Source: Candidatus Methanoperedens nitratireducens
Lineage (GTDB): Archaea; Halobacteriota; Methanosarcinia; Methanosarcinales; Methanoperedenaceae
Direction of reading: 5' to 3'
Length of the DNA: 64,000 bases
Assembly (NCBI RefSeq): GCF_000685155.1
Contig: NZ_JMIY01000008.1
Location: 55,651-119,650 of the forward strand
The notes under the pieces were generated by a model. The model was given only the letters and a program-made list of their open reading frames with translations. It made no database searches and was not told where the DNA came from. The translations under genes were made by a program, and so were the position numbers. Shown here piece after piece: positions 32,911 through 42,385 of the stretch; positions within the stretch are counted from its first letter, which is position 1; every line of letters begins with the position of its first letter.

Positions 32911-34944
32911 TTAAAACAGAGCTTTACCAACAGCCCTGAAAGCTTCTTCAAGCTCAGAGAAATTTGGTATGGATGCTTCTCTCAGGATATGCACACCGCT
33001 CATCATAGTATTTCCCCCAAGCAAGCACCCGATTATCATCTTTTGAGTATGGTTTGAGAACCGTACGATCTCCTGGGCAAGATGTCTTGAGTCCAATACG
33101 GCCGAAGGGACTGCAACAACGAATGTGATATCCCATTTATCCTGGTTACGGATCATGATATCAAATGCACGGGCATATCTATCGGCTCCAGCATCTCCGA
33201 CCAGGTCCACCGGGTTCTCATGGCTCCACTCTGGTGTCAGGAAAAAGTCCAGACTATCAAGTAGTTCCTGTGTGAGCTCAACAACTTCAATGCCGTACAT
33301 CTGCGCATAATCTGCAGCGAGAACTGCAAAACCTCCGGCATTGGTTATTATAATTGCCCTGTTCCCCTTAGGGAAATCCTCAGAGGCAAGCAGCTCACCT
33401 ATCTGAAATGCCTCTCTCAGGGAATATGAAGCAATGACTCCAGCCTGCCTGAATGCCGCCATGTACACCTCGTAGTCCCCGGCGACAGCACCTGTATGGG
33501 TTGATGCTGCCTTCTGACCTTTCTTTGATGCCCCTGATTTTATTGCTACAACACATTTTTCCTTTGCCACTTCCCTGACAACTCTCATGAATTCACGGCC
33601 GTTTTTTATTTCCTCAATGTAGAGTACTATGGCTCTTGTATCAGCATCATCCTTTGCGAATTTCAAAAAATCATTGAAACCCAGATCTGCCTGGTTGCCC
33701 ACACTTATGACAGCAGAAAGCCCAAAGCCTGTATCCTCTTTCAGGCTCCAGTCCACTACCGTTGTAATAACAGCGCCGCTTTGCGAAATGAATGCAAGGT
33801 TTCCGGGTTCAGGGGATTCAGGACCGAATGTCGCATTGATCCTTTTATGCGGCAGGATAATCCCGAGGCAGTTCGGACCGATCATCCTGATGCCATACTT
33901 TTGTGCAATTTGCACGACCCTGTCTTCAAGGATTCTCCCTTCCTCGCCTGTATCCCTGAATCCGGCAGATATGACAACCGCCAGTTTTACGCCTTTTTTA
34001 CCCGATTCCTCAATGGCCTGCGGGACGAATGCTGCCGGGATCGTTATAACCGCAAGGTCAACACTGCCAGGAATAGATTCCATGGATGGATATACTTCGC
34101 GCTCAAGTATCTCTTTTCTTTTTGGGTTCACAGCATATAATTTACCAGAAAAATTCAGTAAATTCCTGAAAACTGCATATCCAACTTTATTGGGATCAGA
34201 AGAAGCGCCAATAACAGCGATAGATCCGGGATAAAAAATCCCTGCAGAGAGCTCCTTCTCTATTTTTTTTACAGGCTCGGTCACCACATCGGTTGTATAA
34301 ATCCTCGCATCGACCACGCACGCCCCTTTCTCATACAGTATCAGTGGATTAATATCAAATTCAACCATATTACGGTTCTCATAAAATAATCCTGATACTC
34401 TATCAATGATTCTCACAAGTTCTTTTTCATCCTTGAGCGGCTCGCCCCTGTAGCCCCTTATCAGAGCATATCCCCTTATCTCTCGTATCATCTTCTCTAT
34501 CTCGTCCATCTCAACTGGAAGCACTTTTAGTGAAACGTCCTTCATAAGTTCGATAAGTTTTCCGCCAAGTCCAAAAGTAATGATCCTGCCAAAGGACGGG
34601 TCGATTTTTCCCCCTATTATAAGTTCAAGCCCGGGAGGCATATGTTTTGCAATGAGTATACCGGTTATATCGGCACCGGGGGCATTTTTCCTTATATTCT
34701 GCATTATCCTATCAAAGGCGTCTGTAACCATCTCCCTGTTCTTTATTCCGGTTATAACCCCACCGACATCGCTTTTATGGATTACCTGTGGAGAGACTAT
34801 TTTAGCCACAACAGGATAGCCCATCCTGTCTGCTGTCTCTGCAGCCTCATCAGCGTTCTTTACAATCTTATACTCTGGAACCGGGATCTCATACCTCTTT
34901 AGCAGATCGTATCCTTCAGACTCGCTTAATAACCTATCTGGCAT
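32911..34944 (-). CDS. ADP-forming acyl-CoA synthetase, beta-alpha fusion
   Basis: A 677-residue NDP-forming acetyl/acyl-CoA synthetase: acyl-CoA + ADP + Pi to acid + ATP + CoA, the archaeal energy-saving acid-forming step. Residues 1-225 are the ATP-grasp (beta) part (EIPVPEYKIV, PVVAKIVSPQVIHKSDVGGV, EFDINPL). Residues 230-677 are the alpha part: CoA-binding IAVIGASSDPNKVGYAV, and the phospho-histidine H483 in STHTGAVAGDYEVY. The order beta then alpha is opposite to the more common alpha-beta fusion. It could take acids made by the aldehyde dehydrogenases or AOR in the window in reverse. A 19-codon upstream frame ends 3 bases before its ATG. Confidence 0.93.
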   Translation of the reverse strand: MPDRLLSESEGYDLLKRYEIPVPEYKIVKNADEAAETADRMGYPVVAKIVSPQVIHKSDVGGVITGIKNREMVTDAFDRIMQNIRKNAPGADITGILIAKHMPPGLELIIGGKIDPSFGRIITFGLGGKLIELMKDVSLKVLPVEMDEIEKMIREIRGYALIRGYRGEPLKDEKELVRIIDRVSGLFYENRNMVEFDINPLILYEKGACVVDARIYTTDVVTEPVKKIEKELSAGIFYPGSIAVIGASSDPNKVGYAVFRNLLNFSGKLYAVNPKRKEILEREVYPSMESIPGSVDLAVITIPAAFVPQAIEESGKKGVKLAVVISAGFRDTGEEGRILEDRVVQIAQKYGIRMIGPNCLGIILPHKRINATFGPESPEPGNLAFISQSGAVITTVVDWSLKEDTGFGLSAVISVGNQADLGFNDFLKFAKDDADTRAIVLYIEEIKNGREFMRVVREVAKEKCVVAIKSGASKKGQKAASTHTGAVAGDYEVYMAAFRQAGVIASYSLREAFQIGELLASEDFPKGNRAIIITNAGGFAVLAADYAQMYGIEVVELTQELLDSLDFFLTPEWSHENPVDLVGDAGADRYARAFDIMIRNQDKWDITFVVAVPSAVLDSRHLAQEIVRFSNHTQKMIIGCLLGGNTMMSGVHILREASIPNFSELEEAFRAVGKALF

Positions 34945-34947
34945 AGC

Positions 34948-35007
34948 TTACCCCGTCGACTGTGCCTTTATCCATCCAGCAATGAACGAATTACTAACTT
35001 TAACCAT
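34948..35007 (-). CDS. Possible 19-codon leader peptide
   Basis: MVKVSNSFIAGWIKAQSTG, from ATG 35007 to a stop 3 bases before the start codon of the acyl-CoA synthetase. GAGGAGTGAG lies about 9 bases upstream of its ATG. The tight junction suggests translational coupling, but so short a frame may be chance. Confidence 0.3.
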   Translation of the reverse strand: MVKVSNSFIAGWIKAQSTG

Positions 35008-35313
35008 ACTAACTCACTCCTCATAATAGGTTTACCATTTTTCTTATATATAGTCTCCCGCATAACATCTGACAATAGTATATAAACCACAGAAGTTGAT
35101 TATCTTGTCTTTGCCATTTTAATACTATATGGCGACCTTATAAATCAGAACTCCAGGATCAACTGTAGATGGAGAAAATATTTAATACAGAGAAACCAAT
35201 ATACGGATTAGTACCCATTTATAGATTAAATGATCTTAGAATCAGAGAGATTAAGGGGAGAGATAAATGAAAGAAAAATATCATGAACGTAACAGAGGCT
35301 TTGCGACTGAATA
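35008..35313. other. Divergent intergenic region
   Basis: About 300 bases between the acyl-CoA synthetase and the P-type ATPase. TATA-like runs occur at 35044-35051 (tatatatag) and 35080-35090 (agtatataaac). A stretch at 35180-35206 (atttaatacagagaaaccaatat) resembles 12894-12920 at about 21 of 27 bases. A minimal frame with a good ribosome site (aaggggaga) begins at ATG 35266 but stops after five codons, shortly before the ATPase start. Confidence 0.35.
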
Positions 35314-38034
35314 ATGCCAGATGACCGGGAGAGCCAAAAGATCCCGTGGCATGCTCTATCCGAAGAGGAGGTGCTGCGGAGGGTCGGTGCTGATCAGAAC
35401 GGCCTGACAGAAGAGCAGGCCAGAGAGCATCTGGATAAGTATGGGGAGAACATACTGGAAGAAGAGAATGGCATCAGTCCGGTTCGTATGATGCTCAAAC
35501 AGCTTCGCAGTCCGCTGATCTATCTGCTCGTCGGGGCAGCTTTTATATCGCTTCTGATAGAGCATTACATCGATGCTTCTGTGATCGCCGGTGTGGTGGT
35601 GCTCAATACCATCATGGGATTCGTGCAGGAGTGGCGGGCAGAGCGGGCTCTGGCTGCACTGCGTCAGATGGCAGCACCCAGGGCCATGGTTCTTCGTGAT
35701 GGACAGGAGCGGTTGATCGCGGCCTCTCTGGTCGTGCCCGGGGACATCCTGCTGCTTGAGACCGGAGATCGTGTGGCGGCAGATGCACGCCTGCTTAAAA
35801 GCGATGATCTGGAGGTGGATGAGTCTGCCCTGACAGGAGAATCACAGCCTGTCTTCAAGCAGCCGGGCCGACACCCGGAGTCGCAGGCACTGATAGACAG
35901 AACCAACATGGTCTGGACGTCCACTTCGGTCACGGCAGGGCGGGGACGTGCAGTGGTCGTAGCCACAGGCATGGATACTGTCATAGGAGAGATTGCCACA
36001 GAGGTGCGGCAGACCGAGCGCGAGGAGACTCCACTGCAGCGCCGCATGGGTCGCCTGGGCACTATTCTGGGTATTGGAGGGATTTTGCTGGCTTCTGGTC
36101 TCTTTGGCCTGGGAATCCTGCAGGGATATGAGATCATAGAGATGGTGCTGTTCTCTGTTGCTGTAGCGGTCTCGGCCATACCTGAGGGACTGCCCGCAGT
36201 CATAAGTGTGACGCTGGCACTGGGGGTCCAGCGGATGGCCAGGCGGAATGCGATCATCCGGCGTTTACCTGCGGTTGAAACGCTGGGATCTACTACGGTC
36301 ATCTGCTCGGACAAGACCGGCACAATCACAAAGAACGAGATGACCATAACCAGAATGTGGGTCGGGAGAAGAACCTATACAGTCACAGGGCAGGGATATG
36401 AGCCCGAAGGCGAGATCTACCCTGAGGACGGGGCTTTGCCACACGAACTCTCTGATGAACTCAGGACCCTGCTGACCATAGGAAGCCTTGCCAACAATGC
36501 CAGGCTGATACATAATGAGAAGGGCTGGTGGATCGAAGGCGATCCGACCGAGGGAGCCATACTCGTTGTGGCACGCAAGGCCGGTTTCAATATAGATCAA
36601 CTCAAGCGCCAGCAGCCAAGAAAGGCTGAGATTCCCTTCACAAGCGAGCAAAAGTACATGGCGACCATGCATCCAGCACCTGACAGATCTGTGGTCTATG
36701 TCAAGGGTGCCCCTGAGCGTGTAATCGATTTCTGCACACACATGCTGGAGGATGGAAAAAGGGTGGAACTGGATGAATCCCGGCGGCAGATCATAAAAGA
36801 GGTCAATACGTCTTTTGCCAGGCAGGCGCTGCGTGTTGTGGCCGGGGCATATCGCGATCTTCCTGCAGATACTGAGAAACTGGACCGCTCTCTTGCACAG
36901 AGCGAGCTTACATTCGCGGGTCTCTGGGGCATGGTCGATCCTCCCCGTCCCGAGGCAATCAAGGCTATCAATGATGCCCGGGGCGCCGGGATTCATGTGG
37001 TAATGATCACAGGGGATCACGCTGTGACGGCCTCGGCGATCGCTGAGAAGGTGGGCATCAGCCGGGGCGCAGGGCAGGCGATCAGTGGATCGCAGATCGA
37101 GGAGATGTCAAAAGAGGAATTAGCTGATCAGGCGATGACCGTGGGCGTGTTCGCGCGCGTTTCGCCTGCGCACAAGCTCAAGATTCTGGAGGCTCTTAAG
37201 GAAAAAGGACACATCGTCGCGATGACAGGCGACGGCGTTAATGACGCTCCGGCCTTAAAAGGCGCAGACATCGGGGTAGCGATGGGAAAAACCGGAACCG
37301 AGGTGGCCAAGGAGGCAGCTGATATGATCCTCACTGATGATAACTTCGCCACCATCGTCAATGCGATAGAGGAGGGAAGGGTGATCTTCAGCAACCTGTA
37401 CCGCGTGGTTGCCTACCTTATCACTACCAATATTGGTGAGGTTTTCACTCTGACAGCCGCCCTGATGCTCGGTATGCCTCTGCCCCTTACGGCCATAATG
37501 ATTCTGTGGGTCAACCTCGTCACGGATGGTGCGTGCACCGTGCCTCTTGGAGTCGAGCCAAAGCACTGGGATGTACTCAAACAGCCGCCCAGGGCGCCGG
37601 GTTCTGGTATACTGGATCGTTTCCTGGTGCGCCGTCTGCTCCTTTTGTCCCCGGTGATGGCTGTCGGAACGCTTGGTCTGTTCGCCTACGAGCTCCAGAT
37701 CGGGAGTTTTCAGCATGCACAGACAGTGGCCTTTACCACCCTTGTCTCTTTTGAGTGGTTCAGGGCGTTAAGTGCGCGCTCAAGTTACCTGTCTTTGTTC
37801 TCCATCGGTATACTGAGCAACCGGTGGCTTATAGCTGGCATAAGCGGTGCGATACTGCTTCAACTGGGGGCTGTGTACTCAGGACCGGGGCAGGTAATAT
37901 TCAGTACCGTGCCGCTATCATTGACCGACTGGGCACTCATCATTCCTGTGGCCAGCTCAATCCTGATATTCGACGAGATACTCAAGCGGCTTGGCGTGTA
38001 CGGGCGGCTGCCTGTATCGGTTACGAAGAGATAG
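35314..38034 (+). CDS. P2-type cation-transporting ATPase
   Basis: A 906-residue pump of the Ca2+/Na+ (SERCA/PMR/Na-K) group. The N-terminal cation-ATPase domain starts WHALSEEEVLRRVGADQNGLTEEQ. The actuator has DESALTGESQPV; the phosphorylated residue is D333 in ICSDKTGTITKNE; the hinge has MTGDGVNDAPALKGADIGVAMG. The M4 helix motif VAVSAIPEGLPAVI (with PEGL) fits Ca2+/Na+ P2 pumps rather than heavy-metal P1B pumps. Ten membrane helices are expected. G+C content is clearly higher than in neighbours, indicating transfer. The start lacks its own ribosome site. Confidence 0.94.
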   Translation: MPDDRESQKIPWHALSEEEVLRRVGADQNGLTEEQAREHLDKYGENILEEENGISPVRMMLKQLRSPLIYLLVGAAFISLLIEHYIDASVIAGVVVLNTIMGFVQEWRAERALAALRQMAAPRAMVLRDGQERLIAASLVVPGDILLLETGDRVAADARLLKSDDLEVDESALTGESQPVFKQPGRHPESQALIDRTNMVWTSTSVTAGRGRAVVVATGMDTVIGEIATEVRQTEREETPLQRRMGRLGTILGIGGILLASGLFGLGILQGYEIIEMVLFSVAVAVSAIPEGLPAVISVTLALGVQRMARRNAIIRRLPAVETLGSTTVICSDKTGTITKNEMTITRMWVGRRTYTVTGQGYEPEGEIYPEDGALPHELSDELRTLLTIGSLANNARLIHNEKGWWIEGDPTEGAILVVARKAGFNIDQLKRQQPRKAEIPFTSEQKYMATMHPAPDRSVVYVKGAPERVIDFCTHMLEDGKRVELDESRRQIIKEVNTSFARQALRVVAGAYRDLPADTEKLDRSLAQSELTFAGLWGMVDPPRPEAIKAINDARGAGIHVVMITGDHAVTASAIAEKVGISRGAGQAISGSQIEEMSKEELADQAMTVGVFARVSPAHKLKILEALKEKGHIVAMTGDGVNDAPALKGADIGVAMGKTGTEVAKEAADMILTDDNFATIVNAIEEGRVIFSNLYRVVAYLITTNIGEVFTLTAALMLGMPLPLTAIMILWVNLVTDGACTVPLGVEPKHWDVLKQPPRAPGSGILDRFLVRRLLLLSPVMAVGTLGLFAYELQIGSFQHAQTVAFTTLVSFEWFRALSARSSYLSLFSIGILSNRWLIAGISGAILLQLGAVYSGPGQVIFSTVPLSLTDWALIIPVASSILIFDEILKRLGVYGRLPVSVTKR

Positions 38035-38048
38035 ATAAATATTCGCTA

Positions 38049-40037
38049 TCAATTATATGACCTGATCAGGGAGTTTATCCTGTTGATATTATCCCGGGTG
38101 CCAATCAGGATAATGATATCCTGTGCCAGTAATTGAGTATCGCCAGAAGGATTGCTTATTGTCTGTCTGCCGCGCTGAACTGCCAGTACCGTGACACCAT
38201 ACTTCTTCCTGAGCCCTACCTCAGCTAAAGTTTTCCCGTCCAGGGGCGAGGCTACCCCTATTCTAATAGTCTCTATCTCAATATCAGGCAAATGCTGCTC
38301 TAGCTGCGGGAGTACAGCATCCTTTTGATGTATATTCCTGAACATCTCATAACCATCCTTTCTAATCTCAATTATGTGTTTCTCAACCTCATCAACAGGA
38401 ATAAAATACCTGTGCAGCAACCTTGAGATTATCCCGATCGAGGTCTCAAATTCCTCAGGTATTACATCGTTTGCACCGAGAGAATACAGGGGATTAACCT
38501 CATTCATATAACGGGTTCGCGCAATGATATATATCGATGGGTTAAGCCTCCGGGCCAATTCCACGATTCCTCGTGTGGCAGAGGCATCAGAAATAGCAAT
38601 TACCACAGAACGCGCCATCATAATATCGATGTGCTCAAGTACCGCCTCCTTGGAAGCATCACCATACAATATGGGAACACCACGCTTTTTCTCAGTCTGC
38701 ACGGTCTCAGGGTTTATCTCCAGCACCACAAAAGGAATATCAAATGAAGACAGCACTCTAGAAACATTCCTGCCGTTAAGACCAAAACCCACAACGACCA
38801 CATGGTCTTTTAATTTTGCTCTATCAAAAAGGTCCTCGTGAAGGTATCCGAACTTGATCATATGCGGGATCGGCAGTCGTTCAACATACTCTGAAAAACT
38901 TCTACTTCCCTGGATCATAAATGGAGTGAACACCATAGTAATAATTGCGGACGCAAGAAATACCTGGTACTCATCGCCTGAGAATAGGCCCAGATTTATT
39001 CCTTCCTTAGATAGCACAAAAGAGAACTCGCCAATCTGATAGAGAGAAGCACCCACAAGTACACCAACCCTGAGCGGATAGCCCAGAATAACAGGAATCA
39101 GTATTCCGGCTGCAAACTTAATCACAAAGATTGCAAGTACTGCCAGAAGTATAACCAGCGGGTTTCTGAGTACAGAATCAATATCCAGCAGCATGCCGAT
39201 CGATACAAAGAAAAGGATACTAAAAATATCCTTAAGCGGCAGGATCTCACTAAAAGCGTGCTGTCCATACTCAGATTCAGAAATTATCAGTCCTGCAAGA
39301 AAAGCGCCAAGAGCAAGAGATAGACCTATAAGCGATGTTAACCATGCAGTTCCAAAACAAATCAGTACAATGCTGATCAGGAACAGCTCGCGATTGTGTG
39401 TCTGAACCACCCGGTACAGTATAAAAGGAACAACAAAACGGGATACTGCTATCATCAGGACCACGATTGCTAATGCCCAAAAAACATTTAACGCCACACC
39501 AGCAATAGAAAGATCAGATCCTCCGCCCAATATCGGTACAAGCAGTACCATCACCATAACACTCAGGTCCTGGAAGATCAATATCGCAGCGGATAGACGA
39601 CCCTGCGGAGAATCAATTTCACCTCGATCAGAGAGCACTTTAAGTACAATCGCAGTACTGCTCAGTGCTACCAAAAAACCAATAAAGATACCCTGTTCAA
39701 AAGATGCGCCAAATGATAGTGCAACCAGCAGTACAAGGGCAGTCGTCAGAAAGACCTGAAGGAACCCGCCCACAAACACGGCGCGATTGATCCTTATAAT
39801 CTCAGCAAGCGAAAACTCAACCCCGATCAAGAACAATAGCAAGATGACACCAACCTCGGCCATCATCTCGATCAACTCAATATCTCCTACAATACCCAGC
39901 ATCGAAGGGCCAAGCAGTACGCCTGCGATCAAGTAACCCACAATAGGTGCTATACGGAGATGGTGGAACAAAAGGGTAATACCAATCGCAGCACCAAAGA
40001 TGATAGCAAAATCCCGCAAAAAAATAGGCTCAGCCAT
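38049..40037 (-). CDS. Kef-type CPA2 antiporter with RCK domains
   Basis: A 662-residue K+(Na+)/H+ antiporter-like protein. About 12 membrane helices occupy residues 1-390, including IVGYLIAGVLLGPSMLG and GAFLAGLIISESEYG. A TrkA-N/RCK domain begins near 410 (HVVVVGFGLNGRNVSRVL, the G-x-G-x-x-G nucleotide site), followed by a TrkA-C domain (about 575-660). It likely exchanges K+ or Na+ for H+ under nucleotide control. Convergent with the P-type ATPase, 14 bases between stops. Confidence 0.94.
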   Translation of the reverse strand: MAEPIFLRDFAIIFGAAIGITLLFHHLRIAPIVGYLIAGVLLGPSMLGIVGDIELIEMMAEVGVILLLFLIGVEFSLAEIIRINRAVFVGGFLQVFLTTALVLLVALSFGASFEQGIFIGFLVALSSTAIVLKVLSDRGEIDSPQGRLSAAILIFQDLSVMVMVLLVPILGGGSDLSIAGVALNVFWALAIVVLMIAVSRFVVPFILYRVVQTHNRELFLISIVLICFGTAWLTSLIGLSLALGAFLAGLIISESEYGQHAFSEILPLKDIFSILFFVSIGMLLDIDSVLRNPLVILLAVLAIFVIKFAAGILIPVILGYPLRVGVLVGASLYQIGEFSFVLSKEGINLGLFSGDEYQVFLASAIITMVFTPFMIQGSRSFSEYVERLPIPHMIKFGYLHEDLFDRAKLKDHVVVVGFGLNGRNVSRVLSSFDIPFVVLEINPETVQTEKKRGVPILYGDASKEAVLEHIDIMMARSVVIAISDASATRGIVELARRLNPSIYIIARTRYMNEVNPLYSLGANDVIPEEFETSIGIISRLLHRYFIPVDEVEKHIIEIRKDGYEMFRNIHQKDAVLPQLEQHLPDIEIETIRIGVASPLDGKTLAEVGLRKKYGVTVLAVQRGRQTISNPSGDTQLLAQDIIILIGTRDNINRINSLIRSYN

Positions 40038-40172
40038 AACACAAATAACACTAAAGTACTACGACTATATAATCCTTCACAAACCATCCTGCCCGTGCTG
40101 CCTTATTACCTGAGGATTTGAGTATCTGATATGCAGTAATATTATTGACTTATTAATACAATAATTAGCTGG

Positions 40173-41171
40173 ATGTTCAGGCTTAGAATAAGTAGATCTA
40201 TTTTTTCATATATTCTTATTTTTATACTTCTTATATTAATATATAGCATGGTTTTTCTGTATCTGATGCGTACCTATGAAAATAGGGATTATGAATTTAT
40301 AACGGCAATCTACTGGGTGGTTGCAACTATAACTACAGAGGGATATGGAGATATTGTTTTTGATTCATCTATCGGGCAGTTGTTCAGTGTTATTGTAATC
40401 CTCTCAGGTATAGTTATGATATTTGCTCTTCTCTCCCCTCTTGTTGTCACTCCTGTGCTTGAGCGAACAGCCAGAAGAGAGCTGCCCTTAAAGGTTCGGG
40501 CTGATCTAAAAAACCATATTATAATATGTGGTTATAACCAGCTCATTGAAACTCTTATTACAGAGCTTGACGAGTACAGGGTTCCTTTCGTTATCATTGA
40601 TGAGAATGAAAAGAATATTACCCAACTGGTATTCAGAAAGATACTCTGCGTCCATGGGGATGCCTCAGATGAGGATGTACTGCTAAACTCCAATATCCTC
40701 TCTGCAAGGATGCTGATAGCAAATCAGAGTGATGAGAAGAATGCCAGTATAGTTCTCACCTCCAGGGAGCTTGGCAATGTCAAGGTGATATCCCTTGTCG
40801 AAGATACTGCAAAAGCAGGATACCTGACATATGCAGGCTCTGACAGGGTAATATCTCCAAAAGCATTGTTCGGGACATATTTAGGACGAAAAGCCATCGA
40901 TCCTCTAACGGTCCATCTCTCTGGAGCAACCAGGTTCTTTGCAGATATAAGCATTGTGGAGTTTCCGATCTATCTTCGAAGCGTTCTTATCGGAAAAAAA
41001 TTAAAGGATGCGCAGATTCGCGAACTCACAGGTGCGAATATCGTCGGGCTCTGGAGCGGGGGCAGGTTATCATTGAACCCACAGCCTGAGGACTTAATAA
41101 GAGAAAATTCTGTACTTCTGGCAGTCGGTACTGAGAAGAAGCTTGAGGCATTAAAAAAGATGACGCGGTGA
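40173..41171 (+). CDS. Two-helix potassium channel with RCK domain (MthK-like)
   Basis: A 332-residue channel. Two membrane helices (about 10-32 and 68-92) flank the pore helix and a canonical selectivity filter, TITTEGYGD at 52-60. A TrkA-N domain (HIIICGYNQLIETL) starts near 113 and TrkA-C near 255. This is the MthK layout, in which the RCK ring gates the pore. Some MthK genes use an internal start to make soluble RCK; here a separate RCK gene follows 9 bases later. Confidence 0.94.
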   Translation: MFRLRISRSIFSYILIFILLILIYSMVFLYLMRTYENRDYEFITAIYWVVATITTEGYGDIVFDSSIGQLFSVIVILSGIVMIFALLSPLVVTPVLERTARRELPLKVRADLKNHIIICGYNQLIETLITELDEYRVPFVIIDENEKNITQLVFRKILCVHGDASDEDVLLNSNILSARMLIANQSDEKNASIVLTSRELGNVKVISLVEDTAKAGYLTYAGSDRVISPKALFGTYLGRKAIDPLTVHLSGATRFFADISIVEFPIYLRSVLIGKKLKDAQIRELTGANIVGLWSGGRLSLNPQPEDLIRENSVLLAVGTEKKLEALKKMTR

Positions 41172-41180
41172 GTATATTAT

Positions 41181-41840
41181 ATGGATAAACATTTTATTCT
41201 TATCGGATACGGGGATGTGGGCAGGCGTATAGCACAAGTTCTTGAGAGAGCTCATGTGAACTTTGTAGTTGTTGATAAAAACGAAATGAAGTTGAAGGAT
41301 AAAGGTTTTAAGTACGTGACCGGAGATGCAACTGATGAGGAGATTCTCAAGCGCGCAGACCTTAAGAATGCAGCTACAGTTATCATAGTTCTGAATAATG
41401 ATACAGATATTATTTTCACATCCCTTATTGCCAGGAATTTAAATCCCCACTGCATAATCATCTCAAGGGCTAATGCCACAAAGTCCATTGATAAGATATA
41501 CAGGGCAGGGGCTGATTATGTGGCATCCCTATCCATCGTGGCTGCTCAGATGCTCGCCCGCATAATCCTGGGACAGGAGATAGAGGAGATCATAATGATG
41601 CCTGAAGGGCTTGAGATCGAGCGCTACCGCATAACCCCGGACTCACCCCTTGCCGGGAAAAGTATCGCACAAGCCTCTATCCGCTCCCGGATAGGATGCA
41701 CCATAATAGGAATTGAGGAGAACGGAAAGACAACAACAGATATAGATCCTTCAGTTATCCTGGGGGAGGGAATGACACTTGCCATTATCGGAAATCATGA
41801 CCAGATCTCAAAATTTAAGGAAAAATACACCAGAACCTGA
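41181..41840 (+). CDS. Free RCK/TrkA-like regulatory protein
   Basis: A 219-residue TrkA-N plus TrkA-C protein, without membrane helices. The dinucleotide-binding start is HFILIGYGDVGRRIAQVLE; the TrkA-C part starts near 145 (ITPDSPLAGKSIAQASI). It probably assembles with the channel just upstream to form a mixed gating ring, or serves a Trk transporter elsewhere. Spacing of 9 bases means joint expression. Confidence 0.92.
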   Translation: MDKHFILIGYGDVGRRIAQVLERAHVNFVVVDKNEMKLKDKGFKYVTGDATDEEILKRADLKNAATVIIVLNNDTDIIFTSLIARNLNPHCIIISRANATKSIDKIYRAGADYVASLSIVAAQMLARIILGQEIEEIIMMPEGLEIERYRITPDSPLAGKSIAQASIRSRIGCTIIGIEENGKTTTDIDPSVILGEGMTLAIIGNHDQISKFKEKYTRT

Positions 41841-41883
41841 TGGTTTATCCTCCAAAAGCTTTATCAATTAATCGATAGTTCTA

Positions 41884-41903
41884 GGATAATCTTAAGATTA
41901 TCC
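41884..41903. promoter_or_regulatory. Perfect 20-bp palindrome before rpl39e
   Basis: GGATAATCTTAAGATTATCC is a perfect 20-base palindrome ending 11 bases before the ATG of rpl39e. In RNA it folds as an 8-pair stem with a TTAA loop right next to GGTG, the likely ribosome site. It may be an operator or an autoregulatory RNA stem for the L39e-L31e-aIF6 operon. Confidence 0.7.
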
Positions 41904-41914
41904 GGTGCATTTTT

Positions 41915-42067
41915 ATGACCCAAAAGACAAAAGGTAAGAAGAAACGATTGGCAAAAGCCCAGAACCAGAACCAGCGCGTTCCAGCGTGGGTTATTGTAAA
42001 AACCAACAGGCATGTAATGACCCATCCAAAGAGACGCAACTGGAGACGCAGCACACTGGATGTTTGA
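41915..42067 (+). CDS. rpl39e: Ribosomal protein L39e
   Basis: A 50-residue, highly basic protein of the large subunit exit tunnel, starting [19 protein letters not shown] and ending in [13 protein letters not shown]. The pattern [11 protein letters not shown]-x-W-R-R matches the archaeal/eukaryotic family, and the length is the usual 50-51. The first gene of the operon with L31e and aIF6, with 9 bases to L31e. Confidence 0.97.
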   Translation: MTQKTKGKKKRLAKAQNQNQRVPAWVIVKTNRHVMTHPKRRNWRRSTLDV

Positions 42068-42076
42068 GGTAAGTTT

Positions 42077-42340
42077 ATGGCAGATATTGAAAGAATTTAT
42101 ACGATCCCGCTCTCAGATGCAAGAAGAGCCCCGCGCTGGAAGAGGGCAAAAAGCGCATCTAAAAAGGTAAGGGAATTTCTTGCAAAGCACTTTAAGACCG
42201 ATATGACAGAGATCAAGCTTGATAAGACGATCAATGAGAGGCTCTGGGAGAGAGGCTCCATGAAGCCACCATTGAAACTGCGGGTAAGAGCAGTCAAGTT
42301 CGAGGCTGGCGGCGTGCAAGCCGAGCTTGCACAGGAATAA
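42077..42340 (+). CDS. rpl31e: Ribosomal protein L31e
   Basis: An 87-residue large-subunit protein: [27 protein letters not shown], then [31 protein letters not shown], all conserved in archaea and eukaryotes. Its place between L39e and aIF6 is the standard archaeal order. Confidence 0.97.
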   Translation: MADIERIYTIPLSDARRAPRWKRAKSASKKVREFLAKHFKTDMTEIKLDKTINERLWERGSMKPPLKLRVRAVKFEAGGVQAELAQE

Positions 42341-42385
42341 CCTTAACCTGCCCCGGGGGAATGGACCGTAGAGTTAAAGCGCAAG

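Noticed and set aside
35664-37716. Several long minus-strand frames across the P-type ATPase
   Set aside because: High G+C leaves few stops in other frames; the sense strand has every P-type ATPase motif.
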